Assembly (NCBI GenBank): GCA_026874595.1
Contig: CM049315.1
Location: forward strand, 79,252,065 to 79,316,064
Source of the DNA: Sipunculus nudus
Lineage: Eukaryota > Annelida > Sipuncula > Golfingiida > Sipunculidae
Reading direction: 5' to 3'
DNA: 64,000 bases
Positions 21,417 through 33,973 of this stretch are shown in pieces. Positions within the stretch are counted from its first letter, which is position 1. Every line of letters starts with the position of its first letter. The notes below the pieces were generated by a model that saw nothing but the letters and a program-made list of their open reading frames with translations, made no database searches and had not been told where the DNA came from. Made by a program: the position numbers and the translations under genes.

Positions 21417-24400
21417 ACTACCCTATACAAACAACCTGCCTACCAACTAAGTACCCTACCCGTTACTAACAAACTGCCTACCGACTCAGTACCCTACCCT
21501 AAAGGGACCTGCCTACCCACTATGTACCCTAGCCTAAAGGGACCTGCCTCCCACTAAGTACCCTACCCTAAAGGGACCTGCCTTTCCCACTAAGTACGTT
21601 ACCCTAAAGGGACCTGCCTACCCACTAAGTACCCTACCCTAAAGGGACCTGCCTACCCACTAAGAACCTTACCCTAAAGGGACCTGCCTACCCACTAAGT
21701 ACCCTACCGTAAAGGGACCTGCCTATTGACTAAGTTACATACCCTAAAGGGACCTGCCTACCAGCTAAGTACCCTACCCTAAAGGGACCTGCCTACCCAC
21801 GAAGTACCCTAGCCTAAAGGGACCTGCCTACCCACTAAGTACCCTACCGTAAAGGGACCTGCCTATTGACTATGTTACATACCCTAAAGGGACCTGCCTA
21901 CCAGCTAAGTACCCTACCCTAAAGGGACCTGCCTACCCACGAAGTACCCTAGCCTAAAGGGACCTGCCTACCCACTAAGTACCCTACCCTAAAGGGACCT
22001 GCCTTACCCACTAAGCACCCTACCCAAAGGGACCTGCCTACCCACTTAGAACCCTACCCTAAAGGGACCTGCCTACCCACTAAGTACCTAGCCTAAAGGG
22101 ACCTGACTACCCACTAAGTACCCTACCCTAAAGAGACCTCCCTATAGACTATCAGTACCCTACCCAAAAGGGACCTGCCTACCGACTAAGTACCCTAGCC
22201 TAAAGGGACCTGCCTACCAAATAAGTACCCTAGCCTAAAGGGACCTGCCTACCGACTAAGTACCGTAGCCAAAAGGGACCTGTCTACCGACTAAGTACCA
22301 TAGCCTAAAAGGACCTGCCTGTCGACTAAGTACCGTATCCTAAAAGACCTACCTACCGACTTAGTACCCTAGCCTAAAGAGACCTGCCTACAGTCTAAGT
22401 ACCCAAGCCTAATGGGACCTGCCTACCATTTACGTACACTAGCCTAAAGGGACCTGCCTCCCGACTAAGTACCCTACCCTAAAGGGACCTGCCTAACGAC
22501 TAAGTTCCCTAACCTAGAAAACCTGCCTACACACAAACTTCCCCTCACTAAAGGGACCTGCCTACCCACTAAGTACCCTACCGTAAACGGACTTGCCAAC
22601 CCACTAAGAACCAAACCCTAAAGGGACCTGCTTTCCGACTAAGTACCCTACCCTAAAGGGACATGCCTACAGACTTAGTACCCTACCCTAAAGGGACCTG
22701 CCTACCCATTAAGTACCCAACCCTAAAGGGACCTGCTTTCCGACTAAGTACCCTACCCAAAAGGGACCTGCCTACGGATTAAGTGCCTTACCCTAAAGGG
22801 ACATGCCTACTAAAGGGACCTTCCTACCCACTAAGTACCCTACCTTAGAGGACCTGCCTACCGACTATGTACCCTACTCTAAAGGGACCTGGCTACCCAC
22901 TATGTAACATACCGTAGAGGGACCTGCCTACCCACTAAGTACCCTAGCCTAAAGGGAACTGCCTACCCACTAAGAACCCTAGCCTAAAGGGACCTGCCTA
23001 CCCACTAAGTAACCCAGCCTAAAGGGACCTACCTACCCACTAAGTACCCAACCATAAAGGGACCTGCTTACCAACTAAGTACTCTACCCTAAAGGGACCT
23101 GCCTACAGACTAGGTACCCTACCCTAATGGGACCTGCCTACCGACTAAGTACACTAGCTAAAAGGGACCTGCCTACCCATTAAGTACCCTGCCCTAAAGG
23201 GACCTGCCTACTGACAAAGTACCCTACCCTAAAGGGACCTGCCTACCTACTTATTCCCTACCTTAAAGTTCCTCCAGGGTAGGGTTCTTAGCTGGTAGGC
23301 AGGTCCTTTAAGGTAGTGTACTGCCTGCCAACGAAGTACCCTGCCTCAGAGGACCTGCCTACCAACTAAGTACCCTAGCCTCAATGGACCTGCCTACCCA
23401 CTAAGTACCCTACCCTAAAGGGAACTGCCTACCGTCTAAGTACCCTACCTAAAAGGGACCTGTCTACCGACTAAGTACCCTTGACTAAAAGGAACTGCCA
23501 ACTCACTAAGTACCCTACCCTAAAGGGACCTGCCTACTGACTAAGTACCCTACCCTAAAGGGACCTGCCTTCCTACTAATTACCCTACCTTAAAGTTTCT
23601 CCAGGGTAGGGTTCTTAGCTTGTAGGCAGGTCCTTTAAGGTAGTGTACTGCCTGCCAACGAAGTACCCTGCCTTGGAGGACCTGCCTACCAACTAAGTTC
23701 CCTACCCTAGAGGACCGGCCTACCCACTAAGTACCCTTCCCTAAAGGGACCTGCCTACCCACTATGTACCCTACCATAAAGGGACCTGCCTACCCACTTA
23801 GAACCCTACCCTAAAGGGACCTGCCTACCCACTAAGTACCTAGCCTAAAGGGACCTGACTACCCACTAAGTACCCTACCCTAAAGAGACCTCCCTATAGA
23901 CTATCAGTACCCTACCCAAAAGGGACCTGCCTACCGACTAAGTACCCTAGCCTAAAGGGACCTGCCTACCAAATAAGTACCCTAGCCTAAAGGGACCTGC
24001 CTACCGACTAAGTACCCTAGCCAAAAGGGACCTGTCTACCGACTAAGTACCATAGCCTAAAAGGACCTGCCTGTCGACTAAGTACCGTATCCTAAAAGAC
24101 CTACCTACCGACTTAGTACCCTAGCCTAAAGAGACCTGCCTACAGTCTAAGTACCCAAGCCTAATGGGACCTGCCTACCATTTACGTACACTAGCCTAAA
24201 GGGACCTGCCTCCCGACTAAGTACCCTACCCTAAAGGGACCTGCCTAACGACTAAGTTCCCTAACCTAGAAAACCTGCCTACACACAAACTTCCCCTCAC
24301 TAAAGGGACCTGCCTACCCACTAAGTACCCTACCGTAAACGGACTTGCCAACCCACTAAGAACCAAACCCTAAAGGGACCTGCTTTCCGACTAAGTACCC

Positions 24401-26014
24401 TACCCTAAAGGGACATGCCTACAGACTTAGTACCCTACCCTAAAGGGACCTGCCTACCCATTAAGTACCCAACCTAAAGGGACCTGCTTTCCGACTAAGT
24501 ACCCTACCCAAAAGGGACCTGCATACCGATTAAGTGCCTTACCCTAAAGGGACATGCCTACTAAAGGGACCTGCCTACCCACTAAGTACCCTACCTTAGA
24601 GGACCTGCCTACCGACTATGTACCCTACTCTAAAGGGACCTGGCTACCCACTATGTAACATACCGTAGAGGGACCTGCCTACCCACTAAGTACCCTAGCC
24701 TAAAGGGAACTGCCTACCCACTAAGAACCCTAGCCTAAAGGGACCTGCCTACCCACTAAGTAACCCAGCCTAAAGGGACCTACCTACCCACTAAGTACCC
24801 AACCATAAAGGGACCTGCTTACCAACTAAGTACTCTACCCTAAAGGGACCTGCCTACAGACTAGGTACCCTACCCTAATGGGACCTGCCTACCGACTAAG
24901 TACACTAGCTAAAAGGGACCTGCCTACCCACTAAGTACCCTGCCCTAAAGGGACCTGCCTACTGACAAAGTACCCTACCCTAAAGGGACCTGCCTACCTA
25001 CTTATTCCCTACCTTAAAGTTCCTCCAGGGTAGGGTTCTTAGCTGGTAGGCAGGTCCTTTAAGGTAGTGTACTGCCTGCCAACGAAGTACCCTGCCTCAG
25101 AGGACCTGCCTACCAACTAAGTACCCTAGCCTCAATGGACCTGCCTACCCACTAAGTACCCTACCCTAAAGGGAACTGCCTACCGTCTAAGTACCCTACC
25201 TAAAAGGGACCTGTCTACCGACTAAGTACCCTTGACTAAAAGGAACTGCCAACTCACTAAGTACCCTACCCTAAAGGGACCTGCCTACTGACTAAGTACC
25301 CTACCCTAAAGGGACCTGCCTTCCTACTAATTACCCTACCTTAAAGTTTCTCCAGGGTAGGGTTCTTAGCTTGTAGGCAGGTCCTTTAAGGTAGTGTACT
25401 GCCTGCCAACGAAGTACCCTGCCTTGGAGGACCTGCCTACCAACTAAGTTCCCTACCCTAGAGGACCGGCCTACCCACTAAGTACCCTTCCCTAAAGGGA
25501 CCTGCCTACCCACTATGTACCCTACCATAAAGGGACCTGCCTACCGACTAAGTACCCTAGCCTATAGGGACCTGCCTACCGACTAAGTACCCTAGCCTAA
25601 AGGGACCTGCCTTCCGACTAATTACCCTACCTTAATGTTCCTCCAGGTTAGGATACTTAGCAGGAAGGCAGGTCCTTTAGGGTAGGGTACTGCCTGCCGA
25701 CGAAGTACCCTACCTTAGAGGACCTACCTACCGACTAAGTTCACTACCCTAGAGCTCCTGCCTACACACCAACTACCCTTCCCTAAAGGGACCTGCCTAC
25801 CCACTAAGTACCCTACCGTAAACGGACTTGCCTACCGACTATGTACCCTAGTCTATAGGGACCTTCCTACCCACTAAGTACCCTAGCCTAAAGGGACCTG
25901 CCTACCCCACTCAGTACGCTAGCCTCAAGGGACCTGCCTACCAACTAAGTACCCAACCATAAAGGGACCTTCTTACCGACTAAGTACCCTACCCTAAGGT
26001 ACCCTGTGGGTCTG
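21417..26014 (+). repeat. 35-bp satellite array, block 2
   Basis: Same satellite between blocks A and B. The first two monomers beside block A are boundary variants (CTATACAAACAACCTGCC and GTTACTAACAAACTGCC) not seen inside the array. It contains two copies of a 1,752-bp unit. Its last ~20 bases before block B (GGTACCCTGTGGGTCTG) are aberrant and mark the truncation junction. Confidence 0.96.
22041..25544 (+). repeat. Two tandem copies of a 1,752-bp satellite unit
   Basis: The unit starting CCCACTTAGAACCCTACC occurs at 22,041 and 23,793, and again singly at 35,171. Both tandem copies contain two foldback modules and the same variant series, including TATCAGTACCC and CCCCTCACTAAAGG. Differences are few (CCTACGGATT against CATACCGATT; one C lost near 24,473). 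Confidence 0.88.
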
Positions 26015-26544
26015 ATGATAAAAACTCCATAATAAAAATGTGTGTATTTCTAACGATCTTTTTTTTCACATATGAAAACTTATAAACATTTACGCAGGCA
26101 TTATTTATTTTATTGAACAATTTTCACACAACACATGCGTATGGTTGCAAATGGTAATAAATCACAAAAAAATACAAGCAGTAAATGTTCAACACTAGAA
26201 ATGAATGCATATGGTAGTAAATAAAAAAATATGAGTAGCAAATGATCAACATTTGCATTTTGTTACATATGGTACTGTATTACTAAAGATATTGTACTAA
26301 ATCACCCTAGGCATAACTAGCAAATATGTAAAATTGATAAAAAAAAGTTGTCTATAACTAAATATCAGTATTTTTAACGACCTTTATCACGAAAGAAAAT
26401 GTATAAATAGGTATTTTCATCAGAATTTTTAGTTTCATCTAACATATTCCGCAGAAAACTTTCAAATGGTTTCAAATGATATTAAATCACTAAAGATATG
26501 GTACTAAATCACCAAAGACATGAGTCGCAAATGGTCGTTACAGT

Positions 26545-26688
26545 TCATCTAGACTCTACCAAACCCTTCAAACCTTCGTCGTCTGACTGCAGGAATATTT
26601 GCATGATATCCTCCGTCCCCTTCTCGTCTTCGTATGTAAAAAAAAGTTCATCCTCATCGTCATCATCAGAGCAACAGTGCTTGAATGA
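26545..26688 (-). pseudogene. Acidic exon-like ORF, block B
   Basis: Same length as in A, with CCSDDDDEDELFFTYEDEKG and a C-terminus ending LKGLVESR. The acidic character is kept despite several substitutions. Confidence 0.3.
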
Positions 26689-26744
26689 TTAGATTATGTT
26701 GCTATCAAGTTTGTGCGTCCGATGCGTCATTGATCTGTTTCTGT

Positions 26745-27340
26745 TTGTGAAAATGTTTGCGACAGAAAATCTCTGATCCTGGACTGGCCGCCATATAGTA
26801 CTTTGGGTGGGTCTGTTATTTGACGGGGATGGCACCAATCATCCCTTTCAATTTGAAAAAGATCAAGCATGTTCTTGTTGGGATATCTGGTGTGAATTAA
26901 AATCACCGATTTTGCTCTGGCAGCCATATTGCATTTCCACCAGGTCTGTAATTCGATAGGTCTGAAGCCCTCATAGGTACCAATCATACTGTGAATATGA
27001 TGAAGATCAAGCATCTTCTTATTGAGATATAGCACACAACAACAAAAATCACCGATTGTGCTCTGGCAGCCATATAGCAATTCCGACAAGTCTGTAATTC
27101 TGCAGGTCTGGAGCCCTGTTAGGTACCAACCATCCCAATGAATATGAGAAAGATGGCCAAATTGGAATACATACAGGTTTGTAATTCGAAAGGTCAAGAT
27201 TCCTCATAGCTGCCAAACATCCCTGTGAATATTAGAATGATCTAGCTTGTTTTATTTGAGATATCATGCATGAAGAAAATCATCCATTGTGCTCTGTGAG
27301 CAAATATTGGAATACCAACCGGTCTGCAATTAAATAGATG
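26745..27340. repeat. Sub-repeats in block B
   Basis: About five units remain. One has been removed by a junction inside GAGAAAGATGGCCAAATTGG, a different break from that in block C. Confidence 0.75.
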
Positions 27341-27434
27341 GACTATTCAGACAACAAGACCAAGTCAAATTTGTATTGAGGAAACTTAAGTAAATATACA
27401 ATGAGAGTGAAAGGAATAGGTATACCATACATTA

Positions 27435-27575
27435 TCATTTCAGTCGGAAGTGTTTAATTTTTTTAATATCCATTGCCCAGGGCAGATCCACCTGGCACAC
27501 AACAGGTTGGAATGATGCACTGCCTGCACCAAAACAGTTGAGGTCATACGCCCCCAGGAACGTGTATTCAGCGAC
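27435..27575 (-). pseudogene. Terminal-exon-like fragment, block B
   Basis: 46 codons plus stop after TTTACTTCCAG. Compared with A it has T for P, G for Q, S for I, V for L, P for L and A for P, including loss of the LLWPMD motif (now LPWAMD). It runs on to KIKHFRLK because the A-run near the end differs in length from A. Confidence 0.4.
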
Positions 27576-27589
27576 CTGGAAGTAAAGAA

Positions 27590-27648
27590 AATGATGTAAG
27601 TATCGACTTGTGAGACAAAATATCTCTCAAGTCAATACTTACATCATT
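27590..27648. repeat. Right-edge foldback, block B
   Basis: Same foldback with loop CAAAATA and two changes in the arms (TATCGAC; TCTCTCAAG), leaving two mismatches. Confidence 0.88.
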
Positions 27649-27684
27649 ATGTAAGCAGACAGGTTTCTTTCTACCAGTAGTCTG

Positions 27685-30600
27685 ACTACCCTATACTAAC
27701 AAACTGCCTACCGACTAAGTACCCTACCGTATACTAACAAACTGCCTACCGACTAAGTACCCTACCCTAAAGAAACCTGCCTACTGACTATGTACCCTAC
27801 CGTAAATGGACCTGCCGACCCACTATGTAACCTACCCTGAAGGGACCTGCCTACCCACTAAGTACCCTACCCTAAAGGGACCTGCCTACCCACTAAGTAC
27901 CCTAGCCTAAAGGGACCTGCCTACCCACTGAGTACTCTAGCCTAAAAGGAACTGCCTACCCACTAAGTACTCTACCCTAAAGGGACCTGCCTACCCACTA
28001 AGTACCCTACCCTAAAGGGACCTGCCTGCCCACTAAGTACCCTAGCCTAAAAGGACCTGCCTGCCGATTAAGTACCCTACCCTAAAGGGACCTGCCTGCC
28101 GACTAAGTACCCTACACTTAACAGACCTGCCTACCGACTAAGTACCCTACCCTAAAGGGACCTGCCTTCCGACTAAGTACCCTACCCTAAAGGGACCTGC
28201 CTACCGACTAAGTACGCTACCCTAAAGGGACCTGCCTACCGACTAAGTACGCTACCCTAAAGGGACCTGCCTACCGACTAAGTACGCTACCCTAAAGGGA
28301 CCTGCCTACCGACTAAGTACGCTACCCTAAAGGGACCTGCCTACCCACTAAGTACCCTGCCCTAAAGGGACCTGCCTACCGACTAAGTACCCTGCCCTAA
28401 AGGGACCTGCCTACCCACTAAGTACCCTGCCTTAGAGGGACCTGCCTACCCACTAAGTACCCTACCCTAAAGGGATCAGCCTACCCACTAAGTACCCTGC
28501 CTTAGAGGGACCTGCCTACCCACTAAGTACCCTACCCTAAAGGGACCTGCCTACCCACTGAGTACCCTAGCCTAAAAGGACCTGCCTACCCACTAAGTAC
28601 CCTACCCTAAAGGGACCTGCCTACCCACTAAGTACCCTACCCTAAAGGGACCTGCCTACCCAGTAAGTACCCTAGCCTAAATAGACCTGCCTGCCGACTA
28701 AGTACCCTGCCCTAAAGGGACCTGCCTGCCGACTAAGTACCCTACCCTTAAGAGACCTGCCTACCGACTAAGTACCCTACCCTAAAGGGACCTGCCTACC
28801 GACTAAGTACCCTACCCTAAAGGGACCTGCCTACCGACTAAGTACCCTACCCTAAAGGGACCTGCCTACCGACTAAGTACGCTACCCTAAAGGGACCTGC
28901 CTACCGACTAAGTACGCTACCCTAAAGGGACCTGCCTACCGACTAAGTACGCTACCCTAAAGGGACCTGCCTACCGACTAAGTACGCTACCCTAAAGGGA
29001 CCTGCCTACCCACTAAGTACCCTGCCCTAAAGGGACCTGCCTACCCACTAAGTACCCTGCTCAAAGGGACCTGCCTACCCACTATGTACCCTAGCCTTAA
29101 GGGAACTGCCTATCGTCTAAGTACCCTACCTAAAAGGGACCTGTCTACCGACTAAGTACCCTAGACTAAAAGGAACTGCCTACCCACTAAGTACCCTACT
29201 CTAAAGGGACCTGCCTACTGACTAAGTACCCTACCCTAAAGGGACCTGCCTTCCTACTAATTACCCTACCTTAAAGTTCCTCCAGGGTAGGGTTCTTAGC
29301 TTGTAGGCAGGTCCTTTAAGGTAGTGTACTGCCTGCCAACGAAGTACCCTGCCATAGAGGACCTGCCTACCAACTAATTTCCCTACCCTAGAGGACCGGC
29401 CTACCCACTAAGTAATCTTCCCTAAAGGGACTTGCCTACCCACTAAGTACCCTACCATAAAGGGACCTGCCTACCGACTAAGTACCCTAGCCTATAGGGA
29501 CCTGCCTACCGACTAAGTACCCTAGCCTAAAGGGACCTGTCTTCCGACTTATTACCCTACCTTAAAGTTCCTCCAGGTTAGGATACTTAGCAGGAAGGCA
29601 GGTCCTTTAGGGTAGGGTACTGCCTGCCGACGAAGTACCCTACCTTAGAGGACCTGCCTACCGACTAAGTTCACTACCCTAGAGCACCTGCCTACACACC
29701 AACTACCCTTCCCTAAAAGGGACCTGCCTACCCACTAAGTACCCTACCGTAAACGGACTGGCCTACCGACTATGTACCCTAGTCTATAGGGACCTGCATA
29801 CAAACTAAGAACGCTAGCCTCAAGGGACCTGCCTACCAACTAAGTACCCAACCATAAAGGGACCTGCTTACCGACTAATACCCTACCCTGAAGGGACCTG
29901 CCTACAGACTAAGTACCCTACCCTAAAGGGACCTGCCTACCCACTAAGTACCCTACCGTAAAGTGACCTGCCTATTGAATAAGTTACATACCCTAAAGGG
30001 ACCTGCCTACCAGCTAAGTAACCTACCCTAAAGGGACCTGCATACCCACTAAGTAGCCTACCCTAAAGGGACCTGCCTACCCACTATGTACAGTACCCTA
30101 AAGGGACCTGCCTACCCACTAAGTACCCAAGCCTAAAGGGACCTGCCTTCCCATTAAGTACCCAACCCTAAAGGGACCTGCCTACCGACTAAGTACCCTA
30201 CACTAAAGGGACCTGCCTACAGACTAAGTACAATACCCTAAAGGGACCTGCCTACCCACTAAGTATCCTACCGTTAAGGGACTTGCCTACCGACTATATA
30301 CCCTATAGGGACCTGCCTATCGACTAAGTACCCTAGCCTAAAGGGACCTGCCTACCAAAATAACCCTAGCCTAAAGGGACCTGCCTACCGACTAAGTACC
30401 CTAGCCAAAAGGGACCTGTCTACCGACTAAGTACCATAGCCTAAAAGGACCTGCCTGTCGACTAAGTACCGTAGCCTAAAGACCTACCTACCGACTTAGT
30501 ACCCTAGCCTAAAGAGACCTGCCTACAGTCTAAGTACCCAAGCCTAATGGGACCTGCCTACCATTTACGTACACTAGCCTAAAGGGACCTGCCTCCCGAC

Positions 30601-32020
30601 TAAGTACCCTACCCTTAAGGGACCTGCCTAACGACTCAGTTCCCTACCCTAGAAAACCTGCCTACACACTAACTACCCTTCACTAAAGGGAAATGCCTAC
30701 CCACTAAGTACCCTACCGTAAACGGACTTGCCAACCGAATATGTACTCTACCCTAAAGGGTGTCGCCTACCCACTAGGTACGATACCTTAAAGGGACCTG
30801 CCTACTCACTAAGTACCCTAGCCTAAAGGGACCTGCCTACCCACTAAGTACCAAACCCTATAGGGACCTGCTTTCCGACTAAGTACCCTACCCTAAAGGG
30901 ACATGCCTACAGACTTAGTACCCTACCCTAAAGGGACCTGCCTACCGACTAAGTACCCTAGCTAAAAGGGACCTTTCTACCGACTAAGTACCCTAGACTA
31001 AAAGGAACTGCCTACCCACTAAGTACCCTCCCCTAAAGCGACCTGCCTACTGACTAAGTACCCTACCCTAAAGGGACCTGCTTACCAACTAAGTACCCTA
31101 CCCTAAAGGGACCTGCCTACCGACTAAGTACCCTACCTAAAAGGGACCTGTCTACCGACTAAGTAGGTTCCTCCAGGGTAGGATACTTAGCTGGTAGGCA
31201 GGTCCTTTAGGGTAGGGTACTGCCTGCCGACGACGTACCCTACTTTAGAGGACCTGCCTACCGACTAAGTTCCCTACCCTAGAGGACCTGCCTACACACG
31301 AACTACCCTTCCCTAAAGGGACCTGCCTACCCACTTAGTACCCTACCATAAACGGACTTGCCTACCGACTATGTTCCATACCCTAAAGGGACCTGCCTAA
31401 CCACTATGTCCCCTAGTCTAAAGGGACCTGCCTACCCACTAAGTTCCCTAGACTAAAGGGACCAGTCCACCCACTAAGTTCCCTAGCCTAAAGGGACCTG
31501 CCTACCCACTAAGTAACCCAGCCTAAAGGGACCTGCTTACCCACTATGTACCCAAGCCTAAAGGGACCTGCCTACCCTCTGAGTACCCTACCCTAAAGGA
31601 ACCTGCCTACTGACTAAGTACCCTACTCTAAATGGACCTGCCTACCGACTAAGTACCCTACCCTAAAGGGACCTGACTACCGACTAAGTTCCCTACGCTA
31701 AAGAGACCTGCATACCGACTAAGTTCCCTACCCAAAAGGGACCTGCCTACCGACTAAGTACCCTACCGTAGACGACCTGCCTACTGACTAAATACCCTAC
31801 CCTAAAGGGACCTGCCTACCCACTAAGTACCCTAGCCTAAAGGGACCTGCCTACCCACTAAGTACCCTAGCCTAAAGGGACCTGCCTACCCACAAAATAC
31901 CCTACCCTAAGGGCACCTGCCTACCCACTAAGTACCCTACCCTAGAGGACCTGCTTACCGACTAAGTACCCTACCCTAAAGGGACCTGCCTTCTGACTAA
32001 GTAACCTATACTAATGACCT
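27685..32020 (+). repeat. 35-bp satellite array, block 3
   Basis: Same satellite between B and C. Its first 1.4 kb is the most homogeneous satellite in the window, with runs of identical 35-mers carrying GTACGCTACC. The second half is more diverged and has foldback modules at about 29276, 29567 and 31167. It is copied almost unchanged at 39064-43398. Confidence 0.96.
28206..29010 (+). repeat. Homogenised higher-order repeat of 18-19 monomers
   Basis: Four identical 35-mers with GTACGCTACC start at 28206, 28241, 28276 and 28311. Four more start at 28871, 28906, 28941 and 28976. The surrounding variant monomers repeat in the same order with an offset of 630 bp (for example 28061 and 28691) to 665 bp, that is 18 or 19 monomers. 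The same structure is at about 39584-40390 and 55482-56290; one copy has CCCTTAAGG near 56160. This is the youngest amplification in the window. Confidence 0.85.
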
Positions 32021-32034
32021 CCCTGACTGCTTAA

Positions 32035-32112
32035 CTTTTTATGGAGAGAGTTACAGTCCACTGGTGCAGGTTGTGTCAGGAACTCTTGCTTAGGTAATTG
32101 CCAATTGTCCAT
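32035..32112 (-). pseudogene. First-exon-like fragment, donor lost, block C
   Basis: The 26-codon frame is intact, with Thr for Lys (FLTQ) and NSLHKK for TPLHKK. The donor reads AAG|TTAAGC, so the invariant GT is gone. Confidence 0.38.
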
Positions 32113-32841
32113 AAATCCAGAATGATTGTTGATAGGAACTCAAGTCTTGGTTTTCTCTGAAAAATCGGTAAGCAAATTTATTAGAAATTACAATTGGTCG
32201 GGGAAGATCCTCAGAGGGCCAAACATATACTAAACTATATATGGTCAAAACGTAAACCTTTTATGATTTTTATATCGATATTAACCACCCCAGTAAATTA
32301 ATGATAAAAACTCCATAATAAAAATGTGTGTATTTCTAACGATCTTTTTTTTCACATATGAAAACTTATAAACTTTTACGCAGGCATTATTTATTTTATT
32401 GAACACACAACACACACAACACACAACAGATGCGTATGGTTGCAAATGGTAATAAATCACAAAAAAATATAAGCAGAAAATGTTCAACACTAGAAATGAT
32501 TGCATATTGTAGTAAATAAAAAAATATGAGTAGCAAATCATCAACATTTGCATTTTGTTACATATGGTACTGTATTACTAAAGATATTGTACTAAATCAC
32601 CCTAGGCATAACTAGCAAATATGTAAAATTGATAAAAAAAAAGTTGTCTATAACTAAAATATCAGTATTTTTAACGATCTTTATCACGAAAGAAAATGTA
32701 TAAACAGGTATTTTCATCAGAATTTTTAGTTTCATCTAACATATTCCACAGAAAACTTTCAAATGGTTTCAAATGATATTAAATCACTAAAGATATGGTA
32801 CTAAATCACCAAAGACATGAGTCGCAAATGGTCGTTACAGT

Positions 32842-32968
32842 TCATCTAGACTCTACCAAACCCTTCAAATCTTCGTCGTCTGACTGCAGGAATATTTGCA
32901 TGATATCCTCCGTATGTAAAAAAAAGTTCATCCTCATCGTCATCATCAGAGCAACAGTGCTTGAATGA
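32842..32968 (-). pseudogene. Acidic ORF broken by a 17-bp deletion, block C
   Basis: A 17-bp deletion between short CGT repeats removes the codons around YEDEKG and shifts the frame. Confidence 0.35.
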
Positions 32969-33019
32969 TTAGATTGTTGCTATCAAGTTTGTGCGTCCGA
33001 TGCGTCATTGATCTGTTTC

Positions 33020-33630
33020 TGTTTGTGAAAATGTTTGCGACAGAAAATCTCTGATCCTGGACTGGCCGCCATATAGTACTTTGGGTGGGTCTGTTATTTG
33101 ACGGGGATGGCACCAATAATCCCTTTCAATTTGAGAAAGATCAAGCATGTTCTTGTTGGGATATCTGGTGTGAATTAAAATCACCGATTTTGCTCTGGCA
33201 GCCATATTGCATTTCCACCAGGTCTGTAATTCGATAGGTCTGGAGCCCTATTAGGTACCAACCATCCCTGTGAATATGAGAAAGATCAAGCACGTTCTTA
33301 TAAAGATATTTCGTGCCAAATAAAACCGGAATACCTAGAGGGAGTGTCATTCGATATGTCTGGAGCCCTGTGGATATGAGAAAAATCAAGCATGTTCTTT
33401 TTAAGATATCGAGGGTGTAAGAAAATCACCAGTTGTTCACTGGTGGCCAAATTGGAATACATACAGGTTTGTAATTCGAAAGGTCAAGATTCCTCATAGC
33501 TGCCAATTATCCCTGTGAATATTAGAATGATCTAGCTTGTTTTAGTTGAGATATCATGCATGAAGAAAAATCATCCATGGTGGTCTGTGAGCAATATTGG
33601 AATTCCAAGCGGTCTGCAATTAAATAGATG
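33020..33630. repeat. Sub-repeats in block C
   Basis: About five units remain. The unit with TCATACTGTGAATATG, present in A and B, is cleanly absent, as expected from exchange between neighbouring units at the shared GATAGGTCTG. Confidence 0.75.
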
Positions 33631-33724
33631 GACTATTCAAAAAACAAGACCAAGTCAAATTTCTATTGAGGAAACTTTAGTAAATATACTAGGAGAGTGA
33701 AAGGAATAGGTATACCATACATTA

Positions 33725-33865
33725 TCATTTCAGTCGGAAGTGTTTAATTTTTTTAATATCCATTGGCCAGAGCAGATCCAACTGGCACACATCAGGTTGG
33801 AATGATGCAATGCCTGCACCAAAACAGTTGAGGTCATACGCCTCCAGGAACGGGTATTCAGCAAT
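33725..33865 (-). pseudogene. Terminal-exon-like fragment, block C
   Basis: 46 codons plus stop. Begins IAEYPFLEAYDLNC (Val to Ile at the first codon after the AG) and ends KIKHFRLK. The acceptor TTTCTTTATTTCCAG is unchanged. Confidence 0.42.
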
Positions 33866-33879
33866 CTGGAAATAAAGAA

Positions 33880-33937
33880 AATGATGTAAGTATAGATTGT
33901 GAGACAAATTATCTCACAAGTAAATACTTACATCATT
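33880..33937. repeat. Right-edge foldback, block C
   Basis: One base has been lost in the left arm (TATAGATTGTGAGA) and one changed in the right arm (AAGTAAATAC), giving a bulged stem. Confidence 0.85.
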
Positions 33938-33973
33938 ATGTAAGCAGACAGGTTTCTTTCTACCTGTAGTCTG

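Larger units (their letters stand above)
26015..27684. other. Non-satellite block B (left-truncated)
   Basis: Starts at ATGATAAAAACTCC, which corresponds to 19548 in block A, so the leftmost ~280 bp are missing. The junction joins satellite-like GGTACCCTGTGGGTCTG directly to block sequence. It also lacks one stretch of the sub-repeats: AATATGAGAAAGATGGCC joins two points about 160 bp apart in A. The right edge is conserved. Confidence 0.9.
32021..33973. other. Non-satellite block C
   Basis: Shares both edges with A, but has one sub-repeat unit fewer (about 146 bp), a 17-bp deletion near 32,911 (between short CGT repeats) and no 21-bp duplication near position 350 of the block. Flanking satellite monomers on both sides match those of A, so this is a paralogous copy of the whole locus and not an independent insertion. 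Confidence 0.9.

Noticed and set aside
21417-21480. Target-site duplication from CCTATACTAA on both sides of the blocks
   Set aside because: Both occurrences align to diverged satellite monomers (CCCTACCCTAAAG), so they may be monomer variants; kept only as a side note to the inverted-repeat finding.
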